DNA of 41,364 bases from an uncultured Ruminococcus sp. (GTDB lineage Bacteria; Bacillota; Clostridia; Oscillospirales; Ruminococcaceae), in the NCBI GenBank assembly GCA_947566125.1, contig CANOIR010000016.1:1-41364 (forward strand), in the 5' to 3' direction. The notes beneath the pieces were generated by a model, which searched no databases, was not told where the DNA came from, and saw nothing but the letters and a program-made list of their open reading frames with translations. Positions 17,116-26,474 of this stretch are shown here, one piece after another. The position numbers were made by a program, and so were the translations under genes. The number at the start of each line of letters is the position of its first letter. The stretch's first letter is position 1.

Positions 17116-17928
17116 ATGACAAATTATGATGATAATACAGATAAAAACAATTCAGAAAAATTTGATAGTGAAACAGAGGAATTTTTAAAAACAGAAGATC
17201 TTGAAAATATCGAAAGCACTGAAAATACAGAATCTGAAAATGTCGATGCTGCTGGGATTTTAAGCAGCATTGACAGTGATTCAGAAAATTTTTATGAGTA
17301 TAGAGAAGAAAAACTAACAAATGATTTTCAAAATAATAATACGGCAGATAAACCGGCAGATAAAAAGCTGATCCCGGATACTGCACCTTATCAGATAAGC
17401 TATGACATTTATAGTGAAGCATATAAAGTTTATCAGAAATATTATGTATTCCCAAAAAATAGAATATTACAGCTTATACTGCTTTTGCTCGCTGTTGATT
17501 TTGGATATCATGGTGCAGTAAATCCTGATAATAAACTTGCTTTTTTCCTTATGGCTTTGTGTGCTGCATTTATTTGTGCTTTATGGTATAATCCAAGGAG
17601 AATGAGAAGGAGCATTATGGACGTTGTTCGTGAAATGGACGGAGATGAATATGTCTTTTCAATGGATGATGAAAAAATGACTTTTTGTACTGTTCCGCCT
17701 GAACTTATTCAGGATGTCCCTGATAAAGAAATTCCTCCTGCCAGACCAACCGAACTTTATTACACTAAAGAGCTGCATATAGTTGAGAAGGAAAAGTTCT
17801 TTCTTATTTGTCGTGGCAAACAGGAATTTTTCGTTCTTCCAAAATATGCTTTGTATGATAATCAAACGGAAATAATCCGTTCCAATCTTGAGAAAAGAAT
17901 CGGAAAACGTTTCCGCTTTAAAATTTAA
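17116..17928 (+). CDS. YcxB-like membrane protein between gyrB and gyrA
   Basis: The 270-residue product has a Glu/Asp/Asn-rich, probably disordered N-terminal region (about 1-95), then PYQISYDIYSEAYKVYQKYY, two predicted membrane helices (about 116-150: LQLILLLLAVDFGY and LAFFLMALCAAFICALW), and a C-terminal domain with LYYTKELHIVEKEKFFLIC and QEFFVLPKYALYD. This tail resembles the YcxB family, found in Gram-positive membrane proteins of unknown function. AAAGGAG lies before the ATG. It starts 35 bases after gyrB and ends 12 bases before gyrA, so it is co-transcribed with gyrase. The acidic N-terminal extension, on the same side as the C-terminal domain, is unusual for YcxB proteins. No enzymatic role can be assigned. 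Confidence 0.75.
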   Translation: MTNYDDNTDKNNSEKFDSETEEFLKTEDLENIESTENTESENVDAAGILSSIDSDSENFYEYREEKLTNDFQNNNTADKPADKKLIPDTAPYQISYDIYSEAYKVYQKYYVFPKNRILQLILLLLAVDFGYHGAVNPDNKLAFFLMALCAAFICALWYNPRRMRRSIMDVVREMDGDEYVFSMDDEKMTFCTVPPELIQDVPDKEIPPARPTELYYTKELHIVEKEKFFLICRGKQEFFVLPKYALYDNQTEIIRSNLEKRIGKRFRFKI

Positions 17929-17940
17929 AGGTGAATTTAC

Positions 17941-20568
17941 ATGAGTGAAAATAATGAAAACATGGACAATAAACTTGAAAATCGTGATGGGAAAATTATC
18001 CCGATTGAGATAAGCACTGAGGTACAGCAATCATTTTTGCAGTATGCAATGTCTGTTATTGTATCAAGAGCACTTCCAGATGTGCGAGATGGACTGAAAC
18101 CAGTTCATCGCCGCATACTCTATACAATGTATGAAAAGAATTTGACTCCGGATAAACCTTATCATAAGTGTGCGGATACTGTTGGTTCTGTTCTCGGTAG
18201 TTATCACCCTCATGGTGATGCTTCCGTTTATGATGCTTTGGTTCGTCTTGCACAGCCGTTTTCTTTGAGATATATGCTGGTTGACGGTCAAGGTAACTTT
18301 GGTTCTGTAGACGGAGATCCTCCGGCTGCTTATCGTTATACTGAAGCCAGAATGTCTAAAATCGCACTTGAAATGCTGACTGATATTCAAAAGGAAACTG
18401 TTCCTTTTATGCCTAACTATGATGAAAGACTTAGGGAGCCTGTTGTATTGCCTTCACGTTATCCTAATCTTCTTGTAAATGGCTCTGTGGGCATTGCTGT
18501 TGGTATGGCTACAAACATACCACCGCATAATTTAGGCGAGGTTGTAGACGGTATAGAGCTTCTTATGGATGAACCAGACTGTACTATAGAAGAAATTATG
18601 GAAAAGATAAAAGGTCCTGATTTCCCTACAGGCGGTATTATTATGGGCAAGGCAGGTATTCGTGCTGCTTATAATACAGGAAGAGGCAAGATAACTTTAA
18701 GAAGTAAAGTTGAATTTGAAAAGGTTCGTGGCAGAGATGCTATTATAGTTACAGAAATACCTTATATGGTCAATAAGGCTCGTCTTGTAGAAAGCATTGC
18801 ACAACTTGCTAAGGAAAAGCGTGTTGAAGGTATTGCTCATATTCAAGATGAATCCAGCCGTGAGGGAATGAGAATTGTAATTGAGCTTAAAAAGGATACT
18901 AATGCTGAAATAGTTCTTAATAAGCTTTATAGTTATACTCAGCTTCAGGATACTGTTGGTGTTATAATGATAGCACTTGTAAATGGTGAGCCTAAAGTGC
19001 TTTCTATAAAACAGATACTTGAGCATTATTTAAACTTCCAGATAGAAGTTATAACAAATCGTACTAAGTTCGATCTTGCAAAGGCTAAAAAACGTGCTCA
19101 TATACTTCAAGGCTTTGTAGTTGCTATTGATAATGTAGATGAAGTTATAAGAATCTTGCGTTCAAGCCAGACTATTCCGGAAGGTAAACAAAGACTTATA
19201 GAGCGTTTTAAAGATATTGATATGTCAGATCTGCTTGACCGCAGTGAATATGATATGAGTCATTATAACTTTGACAAACAAATAGGTCTTACAAATGAAC
19301 AGGCTGATGCTATAGTTCAGATGCGTTTTGGCGCTCTTACAGGAATGGAACGTAAGAAGGTTACTGATGAGCTTTATGAGATAACAAAGAAGATAGCTGA
19401 ATATATTGAAATTCTTTCTGATGAAAATCTTGTTAAGGATATTATTCGCACTGATCTTCGTGAGATCGCACGTAAATTCTCTGATCCACGCCGTACTATG
19501 ATAGAAAATGTATGCGGTGAAGTGGAGATAGAAGACCTTATTCCAGTTACAGAATGCGTTGTTACTTATACTAACGGCGGTTACCTTAAGCGTATGCCAT
19601 CTGATACCTATAAGCTTCAGCGTAGAGGCGGAAGAGGTGTAAACGGCATGAAACAACGTGCCGAAGACTATGTAAGCGAGATGTTTATAAGTTCTTCTCA
19701 TGATCATGTTATGTTTATCAGCAATAAGGGAATTATGTATAAGCTGAAATGTTATGAGATACCTGAAGGCGGAAAAACCTCGAAGGGACTTAATATAGTT
19801 AATCTTATAACTATGAGCGAAAATGAATATATTTCTGCAATACTTCACACATCTGATTTTGATGAAGGAAAGTTTGTAAATATTGTTACTAAAAAGGGCA
19901 AGATCAAACGTACTGCACTTTCGGCTTATAAAAACGTTCGCAAGAACGGTCTTATTGCTATAGGTCTTGATGAGGACGATGAGATTGCCGGCGTTGTTAT
20001 GACAGAAGGCAATGATAATATCTTTATTGCTACAAGAAACGGAATGATATTGCGTACAAATGAAAATAATGTAAGACCTATGAGCAGAAGTGCTCATGGT
20101 GTACGTGCTATATCTCTAAAAGAAAATGATGAAGTAGCTTCAATTGCACGTGAACGTGATAATGCAGAGCTTTTAACTATCACAACAAATGGTTATGGAA
20201 GAAGAAGTGATGCTGATGAATACCGCATTCAGAACAGAGGCGGATTTGGTATTAAGAATTATAATATTGATCCTGAAAGAGGCCATGTTTGCGGAATACG
20301 AATGGTCGAGTCTGATGAAGATATCATTCTTATATCAAGCGATGGTGTTATAATTCGTGTACGCTGTGAAGATATACGCATTATGGGAAGAACTGCAAAG
20401 GGTGTAAGAACTATGAAAGTTACACCGGGTAATACTGTTGTTGCCTTTACAAGCGCTCCTCATGATGAGTCTTCTGAAATATCTGATGTTGAGTCAGAAA
20501 ATATATCTGATGAAGAAGTAAATAATGAAACTCCTCAGGTAGATACAGTATCTGATACAAATGAATAA
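17941..20568 (+). CDS. gyrA: DNA gyrase subunit A
   Basis: GyrA cuts and rejoins DNA. The 875-residue protein has the breakage-reunion domain with the catalytic Tyr133 in [10 protein letters not shown] and the helix [18 protein letters not shown], and the beta-pinwheel C-terminal domain with the GyrA box QRRGGRG, which marks it as gyrase rather than topoisomerase IV. At the position of E. coli Ser83 it has Ala94 (order GDAS), as in mycobacterial GyrA, with Asp98 kept at the Asp87 position. The C-terminus is acidic (about 40 residues rich in Ser, Asp and Glu). It follows the YcxB-like gene by 12 bases and is closed by a strong terminator. Confidence 0.97.
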   Translation: MSENNENMDNKLENRDGKIIPIEISTEVQQSFLQYAMSVIVSRALPDVRDGLKPVHRRILYTMYEKNLTPDKPYHKCADTVGSVLGSYHPHGDASVYDALVRLAQPFSLRYMLVDGQGNFGSVDGDPPAAYRYTEARMSKIALEMLTDIQKETVPFMPNYDERLREPVVLPSRYPNLLVNGSVGIAVGMATNIPPHNLGEVVDGIELLMDEPDCTIEEIMEKIKGPDFPTGGIIMGKAGIRAAYNTGRGKITLRSKVEFEKVRGRDAIIVTEIPYMVNKARLVESIAQLAKEKRVEGIAHIQDESSREGMRIVIELKKDTNAEIVLNKLYSYTQLQDTVGVIMIALVNGEPKVLSIKQILEHYLNFQIEVITNRTKFDLAKAKKRAHILQGFVVAIDNVDEVIRILRSSQTIPEGKQRLIERFKDIDMSDLLDRSEYDMSHYNFDKQIGLTNEQADAIVQMRFGALTGMERKKVTDELYEITKKIAEYIEILSDENLVKDIIRTDLREIARKFSDPRRTMIENVCGEVEIEDLIPVTECVVTYTNGGYLKRMPSDTYKLQRRGGRGVNGMKQRAEDYVSEMFISSSHDHVMFISNKGIMYKLKCYEIPEGGKTSKGLNIVNLITMSENEYISAILHTSDFDEGKFVNIVTKKGKIKRTALSAYKNVRKNGLIAIGLDEDDEIAGVVMTEGNDNIFIATRNGMILRTNENNVRPMSRSAHGVRAISLKENDEVASIARERDNAELLTITTNGYGRRSDADEYRIQNRGGFGIKNYNIDPERGHVCGIRMVESDEDIILISSDGVIIRVRCEDIRIMGRTAKGVRTMKVTPGNTVVAFTSAPHDESSEISDVESENISDEEVNNETPQVDTVSDTNE

Positions 20569-20577
20569 TATATTTTT

Positions 20578-20616
20578 GGGTACCGACAGTGTATTGCTGT
20601 CGGAAACCCATTTTTT
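20578..20616 (+). terminator. Rho-independent terminator after gyrA
   Basis: GGGT and ACCC with CCGACAG and CTGTCGG form a stem of about 11 bp with a small bulge, followed by TTTTTT. It lies 10 bases past the gyrA stop codon. Confidence 0.88.
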
Positions 20617-20658
20617 ATGATCATTCTTTATATTTTAGATATTTATGGTGAACTGTAA

Positions 20659-21504
20659 ATGCTCATTTTTTTAATTATTTTAATTGCTGTTATTTCAGCT
20701 TTGATTATTTGCTGTTTTATAGAACGTCAGATAATTATTACCCGCAGGCAAAATGTTAGTCTTGAAAATTTGCCGCCTGCTTTTAATAATCTTAAGATCC
20801 TTCAGATCTCCGATATTCATCATCGGAAATTTGGTGAAAATCAAAAGCGTATTTTAAAGCGTGTAAAACGAGAAATGCCTGATATTATAGTAATTACAGG
20901 CGATCTGATTTCACGTGATATTCGAGATTTTTCGGAAACAGGAAATTTCTGCAAGGCTCTTGGCAAAATAGCTCCGGTGCTTTTTTCAATAGGAAATCAT
21001 GAACTTGATTTGCCGGATAAGGTTCGCAGTACATATATAGAAACGCTTAAAAATGCAGGTGTTAATATACTTCTTAATTCTTCATATCCTCTTCGTAAAG
21101 ATGATGAGGTGATCTATTTTATAGGTGTATCACTTGATATAAGTGTTTATCATGATGGAAATCATTCATATGCAGCTTTGAATCCTTATTCTTTAAAAGA
21201 ACTTGAGTCGGATATAGGTACATATAATGGATTTACTGTTTTGCTTGCTCATAATCCTTTGATTTTTGATGTATATGCCGAATGGAATGCAGATCTTATT
21301 CTTTCAGGTCACGTTCACGGCGGTGTGATAAGACTTCCATTTATAGGCGGTTTGCTTTCACCCGAACGCAAACTTTTTCCTGCTTATACACGTGGTTTGT
21401 ATCAAATGAACTCTTCTAAATTATATGTATCAGCAGGTATAGGAAAATTTAGATTATTTAATCCTTCTGAAATAAATCTTATTACACTTTTATCAAAACG
21501 CTGA
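20659..21504 (+). CDS. Membrane-anchored metallophosphoesterase
   Basis: The 281-residue protein starts with a hydrophobic helix (residues 1-20, LIFLIILIAVISALIICC) and then carries a calcineurin-like metallophosphoesterase domain: SDIHH (Asp52, His54), GDLISR (Asp82), GNHE (Asn113, His114), LLAHNP (His198) and SGHVHGG (His218, His220), the complete set of metal ligands. It resembles YkuE/YaeI-type phosphodiesterases of the membrane surface; the substrate cannot be told. The ribosome binding site is weak (GGTGA). It sits after the gyrA terminator and is followed by two parS sites and mnmG. The aspartate-rich motifs show no loss of key residues, so it should be active. Confidence 0.9.
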   Translation: MLIFLIILIAVISALIICCFIERQIIITRRQNVSLENLPPAFNNLKILQISDIHHRKFGENQKRILKRVKREMPDIIVITGDLISRDIRDFSETGNFCKALGKIAPVLFSIGNHELDLPDKVRSTYIETLKNAGVNILLNSSYPLRKDDEVIYFIGVSLDISVYHDGNHSYAALNPYSLKELESDIGTYNGFTVLLAHNPLIFDVYAEWNADLILSGHVHGGVIRLPFIGGLLSPERKLFPAYTRGLYQMNSSKLYVSAGIGKFRLFNPSEINLITLLSKR

Positions 21505-21544
21505 AAAGATAAGTTTTATTTCCGTTATTCATAAAATATTAAAA

Positions 21545-21560
21545 TGTTCCACGTGGAACA
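21545..21560. promoter_or_regulatory. parS site 2
   Basis: Perfect TGTTCCACGTGGAACA in the gap between the metallophosphoesterase and mnmG, 49 bases from the next site. Confidence 0.95.
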
Positions 21561-21609
21561 TTTCTCAAATTCGCTGTAATAAGCTTTGCTTGCTTTTAAA
21601 ATAACAAAT

Positions 21610-21625
21610 TGTTCCACGTGGAACA
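21610..21625. promoter_or_regulatory. parS site 3
   Basis: Perfect TGTTCCACGTGGAACA, 43 bases upstream of the mnmG start codon. ParB loaded here could affect mnmG transcription. Confidence 0.95.
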
Positions 21626-21667
21626 ATTTTGAATAGTATTAACTATATTTTTATGGGAGTTGATTCG

Positions 21668-23557
21668 ATGTACCATATGGGTGCTTTTGATGTCGCTGTT
21701 ATCGGTGCAGGTCATGCAGGTGTTGAGGCTGCTCTTGCAGCTGCAAGACTTGGCTGTAAGACTGCTCTATTTACTATATCTTTGGATCAGATCGCAAATA
21801 TGCCATGTAATCCATCTATTGGTGGTACTGCTAAAGGTCATTTGGTTAGAGAAATAGATGCTCTTGGCGGTGAAATGGGTAAGGCGGCAGATGCTTGCTT
21901 TATTCAAAGCCGTATGCTTAATCGTGGAAAAGGTCCGGCTGTATATAGTTTGCGTGTTCAGGCTGATAGGGTAAAATATCATAATTATATGAAAAAAGTC
22001 TGTGAAAGTACTGAAAACCTTTTTGTAAAACAAGCTGAGATCGCTGAGATTATTACTGAAAATGATCGTGTTGTGGGAGTTGTTACAACTCTTGGTGCTG
22101 AATATGATGTTAAAGCAGCAATAGTTGCAACCGGAACATATCTTAATGGAAGAATTCACATAGGTACTGTTTCGTATGAAAGCGGACCTGATAGTGCATT
22201 GCCCAGCCGCAGCCTTGGAGCAAATCTTGCAAAACTTGGATTGCCGCTTAGAAGATTTAAGACAGGAACTCCATGTCGTGTGCATAGAAGAAGTATAGAC
22301 TTTGATGCTATTGAAGAACAGCTAGGTGATAATGATATAGTTCCGTTCTCATTTGAAACACCTACAGAGGGTTTGAAAAATCTTGTTTCATGTTATATTA
22401 CTTATACTAATCAGAAAACGCATGAGATAATAAGAAATAATCTTGACCGATCACCGATGTTTACCGGTCAGATAGAAGGTATTGGTCCTCGTTATTGCCC
22501 ATCGATTGAAACAAAAATAGTTAGATTCGCTGAAAAAGAACGTCATCAGTTATTTGTTGAACCTATGGGTCTTGATACAGATGAATTCTATTTGCAGGGA
22601 ATGTCTACGTCACTGCCTGAAGATGTTCAGCAGGATTTTTTAAGAACGATTCGTGGACTTGAAAATGTTGAGATAATGCGTCCGGCATATGCTATTGAAT
22701 ATGATTGCGTTGATCCTACTGCATTGAGAGCTACACTTGAAACTAAAAAAATAAGCGGCTTGTATGGTGCAGGTCAATTTAATGGAAGTTCAGGTTATGA
22801 AGAAGCTGCTGCTCAGGGTATAGTTGCCGGAATAAATGCTGCACTTAAAATTTTCAATAAAGCTCCTATGATCCTTGATAGAGCATCTTCATATATTGGT
22901 ACTCTTATTGATGATTTGGTTACAAAGGGCTGTGAAGATCCATATAGAATGATGACTTCAAGAAGTGAGTATCGTTTGATATTGCGTCAGGATAATGCTG
23001 ATGAAAGACTTATGCCTATGGGATATGATATAGGATTGCTTCCTGAATATAGATATAAAAATATGCTGGAAAAGTATAAGGCTGTTGAATCAGAGAAAAA
23101 GCGTGTTCAAAAGAAAAATATGTCGCCTAATGCTGGGCTTAATAAGTTTCTTGAATCTAAATGTACAGCACCTCTTTCAACAGGTTGTAAATTAGGTGAT
23201 TTGATACGCCGTCCGCAGCTTGGTTATGATATGTTGAAAGAGTATGATCCAGAGCGTCCGGAGCTTGATCCTGTTATAGGTCAACAAGTTGAAATACAGA
23301 TAAAATATGAAGGGTATATCGAAAAGCAGCTTGCACTTATAGAAAGAATGAGAAAACTTGAAAAAATAATATTGCCGGAAGGAACAGATTATTCGCAAAT
23401 ACGTGGTTTACGCCTTGAAGCTGCTGAAAAGTTGAATGCACACCAGCCCGGAAATATAGGTCAGGCAAGCCGTATATCTGGGGTTTCACCTGCTGATATT
23501 TCTGTCTTAGTTGTCTGGGAAATTTCAAGAAAGGATAAACAAAGTAATGAAAATTGA
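21668..23557 (+). CDS. mnmG: tRNA uridine-5-carboxymethylaminomethyl modification enzyme MnmG
   Basis: MnmG is the FAD- and NADH-dependent partner of MnmE in wobble-uridine modification. The 629-residue length equals that of the E. coli enzyme. Visible motifs are the dinucleotide fold [20 protein letters not shown] near the N-terminus, [22 protein letters not shown] with the catalytic Cys region, TGTPCRV (second conserved Cys) and [17 protein letters not shown]. The ATG at 21668 is chosen because GGGAG lies 8 bases before it; an ATG at 21653 and a TTG at 21629 have no suitable site. Two parS sites lie upstream. rsmG begins inside the last 11 bases of mnmG, so the two are translationally coupled. 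Confidence 0.97.
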   Translation: MYHMGAFDVAVIGAGHAGVEAALAAARLGCKTALFTISLDQIANMPCNPSIGGTAKGHLVREIDALGGEMGKAADACFIQSRMLNRGKGPAVYSLRVQADRVKYHNYMKKVCESTENLFVKQAEIAEIITENDRVVGVVTTLGAEYDVKAAIVATGTYLNGRIHIGTVSYESGPDSALPSRSLGANLAKLGLPLRRFKTGTPCRVHRRSIDFDAIEEQLGDNDIVPFSFETPTEGLKNLVSCYITYTNQKTHEIIRNNLDRSPMFTGQIEGIGPRYCPSIETKIVRFAEKERHQLFVEPMGLDTDEFYLQGMSTSLPEDVQQDFLRTIRGLENVEIMRPAYAIEYDCVDPTALRATLETKKISGLYGAGQFNGSSGYEEAAAQGIVAGINAALKIFNKAPMILDRASSYIGTLIDDLVTKGCEDPYRMMTSRSEYRLILRQDNADERLMPMGYDIGLLPEYRYKNMLEKYKAVESEKKRVQKKNMSPNAGLNKFLESKCTAPLSTGCKLGDLIRRPQLGYDMLKEYDPERPELDPVIGQQVEIQIKYEGYIEKQLALIERMRKLEKIILPEGTDYSQIRGLRLEAAEKLNAHQPGNIGQASRISGVSPADISVLVVWEISRKDKQSNEN

Positions 23558-24254
23558 TTTTTCAACAATTCAAAAGCTGTTTGTGGAAAATGGTCTGGAG
23601 TTAGAAGCGAGTCAATATCAAGCACTTGAAGTATATGGTGAATTTCTTGTTGAATATAATGAAAAAGTAAATTTAACATCTATTACAGAGCCAATTGAGA
23701 TTTGGAAAAAACATTTTTTAGATAGCATATATCCGCTTAAATTAGCTGATATTCCGGTGGATTCCTCTATGATAGATGTTGGCACAGGTGCGGGTTTTCC
23801 AAGTGTTCCAATGGCAATTTATAGAAATGATTTGAAAATCACAATGCTCGACAGTCTTCAAAAGAGAATAAATTTTTTAGAACAGCTTGCTGTTAAAACA
23901 GGATTGAATTCCTGGCAGTGTATTCATGGAAGAGCTGAAGATATTGGAAAAGATTTGGAATATAGGGAAAAATATGATATAGCTGTTGCAAGGGCTGTTG
24001 CATCATTGCCGGTTTTATGTGAATATTGTATGCCGTTTGTAAAGGTCGGTGGAAGCTTTATCGCATTAAAAGGACCTAATGAAAATGCAGTCGATGCGGC
24101 AAATGCTGTATCAGAACTCGGCGGAGAAATTATGAATGAAATTCCTTATAATATTTGCGGTGATGACAGAAAGCTTATTGTAATTGGTAAAGTATCGCAA
24201 ACTCCGACAAAATATCCTCGCAGAAGCAAACGAATCCAGCAGATGCACTTGTAA
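23547..24254 (+). CDS. rsmG: 16S rRNA (guanine-N7)-methyltransferase RsmG
   Basis: RsmG methylates G527 (E. coli numbering) of 16S rRNA; its loss gives low-level streptomycin resistance in several bacteria. The 235-residue protein has the RsmG start pattern ([13 protein letters not shown]), the SAM-binding loop [16 protein letters not shown] and the later [15 protein letters not shown], and a basic end (PRRSKRI). The ATG at 23547 is used because an upstream start would extend the product into mnmG in another frame without a binding site. AAAGGA lies 12 bases before it. noc follows after about 170 bases with its own promoter. Confidence 0.95.
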   Translation: MKIDFSTIQKLFVENGLELEASQYQALEVYGEFLVEYNEKVNLTSITEPIEIWKKHFLDSIYPLKLADIPVDSSMIDVGTGAGFPSVPMAIYRNDLKITMLDSLQKRINFLEQLAVKTGLNSWQCIHGRAEDIGKDLEYREKYDIAVARAVASLPVLCEYCMPFVKVGGSFIALKGPNENAVDAANAVSELGGEIMNEIPYNICGDDRKLIVIGKVSQTPTKYPRRSKRIQQMHL

Positions 24255-24258
24255 AAAG

Positions 24259-24288
24259 TTGTTATCTTGTCATAATCAGTCGTATAAT
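24259..24288 (+). promoter_or_regulatory. Promoter of noc
   Basis: TTGTTA (24259-24264), an 18-base spacer and TATAAT (24283-24288). The leader to the noc start codon is about 130 bases, AT-rich, and shows no known riboswitch. Confidence 0.6.
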
Positions 24289-24423
24289 ATGATTTTTATG
24301 CGATATTTCTCTATAGTCACGATATTTCTTATCTGTTATAATATATTTAGGCGATAAATTATATTTAGCATATTTTGTCTTTAAATATAAATAAAATAGA
24401 AATTTACTGAAGGAGAGAATATT

Positions 24424-25290
24424 ATGTCAGGATTATTAACTTTTACAGACAGAAAAAATGCAAGTAAAATTGCAATGCTCCCATTAAAAGAAATATTTAT
24501 AAATGATCATAAAAAATGTATGACCTGCAATCCTCATGAACTTAAAGGTTCAGTAATAAATATAGAAAAAAATGGTTTAGATAGTCCCTTGATGGTTAAA
24601 AAAATTGATAGGGGATATGAATTGATTTCAGATATAAAAAGCTATTATTCTGCTAAATTTGCAGGAATAGAATCAGTACCATGCATTGTGTTAAATGATA
24701 ATGACGAAAATTACGCTATGCTTAATCAAATTCAAGCTATACATAATCAAAGTTTTGACTTTTTTAAGGAAGCAGAAGAAATAGAAAAACTAATATCTCA
24801 CTATGGTATGACGCAGGAAGATGCTGCTTTGCATCTTGGAAAGGCACAGAGTACGGTTGCAAATAAATTAAGATTGCTCAGACTTACAGCTGAAGAGAGA
24901 AAGCTTATAATAGACAACCATCTTACTGAAAGACATGCTAGGGCTTTGCTTAGACTTGCATCATCACAGGAAAGATTATATATATTAAATATGGTTATAC
25001 AATATGGTTTTAATGTTGAAAAAACAGAACTTGCAGTTGATAAAATCATAGGTCATCGTCACCCAAGAGAATCCTATCGTAAACGCAGCCGTTCGGGTCA
25101 GAGTGTAAAAACATATATAAATACAATAATGAAAGCAGTTGAAGGACTTGAATCTTCTGGTTTTAGAATAGATGCAAAGAGAGTGGAACATGATAATTGT
25201 TTGGAATTAAGAGTTAGAATCCCTAATAATAACGGATATATTACTGCAAATGAAAATTCATATGTTTTAAAAGATAGCAATTTGAATTGA
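24424..25290 (+). CDS. noc: Noc-type ParB paralogue with eroded CTP-binding motifs
   Basis: The 288-residue protein lies between rsmG and parA, the noc position. The helix-turn-helix (AALHLGKAQSTVANKLRLLRL, 134-154) and C-terminal dimer region (KTYINTIMKAVEGLESSGFR and ELRVRIP) resemble B. subtilis Noc. The four residues that separate Noc from ParB binding (Caulobacter 173/179/184/201) are Gln142, Lys148, Arg153 and Arg170, i.e. Noc-like; the adjacent ParB has Arg, Ser, Gln and Gly. However, the CTP-pocket motif GERR is SDIK (69-72), the ENLQREN motif reads NQIQAIH (101-107), and the QPR loop is missing. The N-terminal amphipathic helix that ties Noc to the membrane is not evident. GGAGAG precedes the ATG. 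It probably still binds DNA but may not clamp or spread with CTP. A degenerate ParB of other role is the alternative. Confidence 0.82.
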   Translation: MSGLLTFTDRKNASKIAMLPLKEIFINDHKKCMTCNPHELKGSVINIEKNGLDSPLMVKKIDRGYELISDIKSYYSAKFAGIESVPCIVLNDNDENYAMLNQIQAIHNQSFDFFKEAEEIEKLISHYGMTQEDAALHLGKAQSTVANKLRLLRLTAEERKLIIDNHLTERHARALLRLASSQERLYILNMVIQYGFNVEKTELAVDKIIGHRHPRESYRKRSRSGQSVKTYINTIMKAVEGLESSGFRIDAKRVEHDNCLELRVRIPNNNGYITANENSYVLKDSNLN

Positions 25291-25299
25291 AATTTAAAT

Positions 25300-25344
25300 A
25301 GGCTGCTGCAAAATTAAACCTTGCAGCAGACCTATTATTTTTTT
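25300..25344 (+). terminator. Rho-independent terminator after noc
   Basis: AGGCTGCTGCAA pairs with TTGCAGCAGACCT (one bulge), followed by a T-rich tract. It lies 10 bases past the noc stop, so noc and parA are separate units. Confidence 0.8.
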
Positions 25345-25374
25345 ATAAAAATACTGCCTTTAGAAATCATAAAT

Positions 25375-25390
25375 TGTTCCACGTGGAACA
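25375..25390. promoter_or_regulatory. parS site 4
   Basis: Perfect TGTTCCACGTGGAACA in the noc-parA gap. Confidence 0.95.
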
Positions 25391-25404
25391 ATTAGCATTT
25401 CATT

Positions 25405-25450
25405 TGTAAAATTATGCTCAAAATTTACACATTTTCTCTATAAATAAAGA
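25405..25450 (-). repeat. Fragment of the palindromic repeat family, copy E
   Basis: GTAAAATTATGCTCAAAA followed by TTACACA and a CTCTATAAATAAAG end follows the right end of copy B (AAAATTATGCTCGAAAATCC, GCACA, CTTATGAAGAC). The other half of the palindrome is not visible. It lies between parS sites 4 and 5. Confidence 0.4.
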
Positions 25451-25467
25451 TTATTAAATTATAAAGA

Positions 25468-25483
25468 TGTTCCACGTGGAACA
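25468..25483. promoter_or_regulatory. parS site 5
   Basis: Perfect TGTTCCACGTGGAACA, 83 bases upstream of the parA promoter -10 end region, so ParB may autoregulate the operon. Confidence 0.95.
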
Positions 25484-25565
25484 TTTTTTTGTACTGCCAT
25501 GTATTACTATATAACTGAAAAATCAAATATTTTTTGCTCGTTTTATTGTAAAGTCATAAAAATAC

Positions 25566-25594
25566 TTTACAAACAAAATAAATCATGATATAAT
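25566..25594 (+). promoter_or_regulatory. Promoter of the parA-parB-serS operon
   Basis: TTTACA (25566-25571), a 17-base spacer and TATAAT (25589-25594), 26 bases upstream of the parA start codon. Confidence 0.75.
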
Positions 25595-25620
25595 ATAATA
25601 AGAAGAAAGGGGCGTAAAGA

Positions 25621-26433
25621 ATGATCTATGCAGTAGGAAATCAAAAGGGTGGAGTTGGAAAAACGACAACAGTTGTAAATCTTGGATCATGGCTTGGTTT
25701 GCATGGCAAGAAGGTATTATGTGTAGACATAGATCCTCAAGGAAATACAACTTCCGGCTTTGGAATAAAGAAAAGAGAGCTTGAGAGATCTTCCTATGAT
25801 GTAATATCGGGCAAAGCCAATATATCTGATGTAATAGTCAAAACACAATTTGAAGGAGTTTCTGTACTTCCGGCGACAGATGACCTTGCGGGATGTGAAA
25901 TAGAATTAAGTCATTCTGATAATAGAATAAATAGGCTTAAAATGCAGCTTTTAACTTGTAAGGATGAATATGATATAATACTGATAGATTGTCCGCCTGC
26001 ACTTGGTTTGCTTACATTAAATGGGCTTACAGCTGCCGATGAAATGATAATACCAATGCTTGCAGAATTTTATGCTCTTGAAGGTTTGTCACAGCTTACT
26101 AATACATTAAAGATCGTAAGAAGCAGCTTTAATCCATCGTTAAAGATAGCAGGAATACTTTTTGTAATGTTTGATCAAAGACTTAATTTATCAAGACAAG
26201 TAGAGGCAGAGGTGGAAAAATATTTTCCGGGAAAGGTTTTTAAAACAAAAATCCCTAGAAATGTTCGCCTTTCAGAAGCTCCGAGTCACGGCAAGCCTAT
26301 ATTTTATTATGATAAAGGCTCAAAGGGTGCTGATGCGTACGAAGATCTTGGATACGAGCTTTTGAAGGAAGAAAAGCCTAAAAAAGAAAAGAAGCGTCTT
26401 TTCTTTGGAAAGAAAAAAGAAGTGGAAGATTAA
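25621..26433 (+). CDS. parA: Chromosome partitioning ATPase ParA (Soj)
   Basis: ParA is a deviant-Walker ATPase that drives origin segregation with ParB and, in B. subtilis, regulates DnaA. The 270-residue protein begins directly at the fold: AVGNQKGGVGKTTTVVNLGS (signature Lys9 and Lys14), then CVDIDPQGNTTSGFG, IILIDCPPALGLLTLNGL and PRNVRLSEAPSHGKP. The length is normal for chromosomal ParA, with no N-terminal DNA-binding extension. The tail is Lys-rich (KKEKKRLFFGKKK). GAAAGGGG precedes the ATG. parB follows after 41 bases that contain a TAG-triplet tract. Confidence 0.96.
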   Translation: MIYAVGNQKGGVGKTTTVVNLGSWLGLHGKKVLCVDIDPQGNTTSGFGIKKRELERSSYDVISGKANISDVIVKTQFEGVSVLPATDDLAGCEIELSHSDNRINRLKMQLLTCKDEYDIILIDCPPALGLLTLNGLTAADEMIIPMLAEFYALEGLSQLTNTLKIVRSSFNPSLKIAGILFVMFDQRLNLSRQVEAEVEKYFPGKVFKTKIPRNVRLSEAPSHGKPIFYYDKGSKGADAYEDLGYELLKEEKPKKEKKRLFFGKKKEVED

Positions 26434-26474
26434 AATAAAAAGTAGTAGTAGTAGTAATTATCAGGAGGTGCAAG

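Noticed and set aside
19225..20097. Long minus-strand open frame of 290 codons inside gyrA
   Set aside because: It is antisense to a fully conserved GyrA; its composition (Ile/Asn/Ser/Lys-rich, no motif) is that of a shadow frame.
24289..24423. Possible riboswitch in the noc leader
   Set aside because: The leader is AT-rich with no conserved core or clear stem that I recognise.
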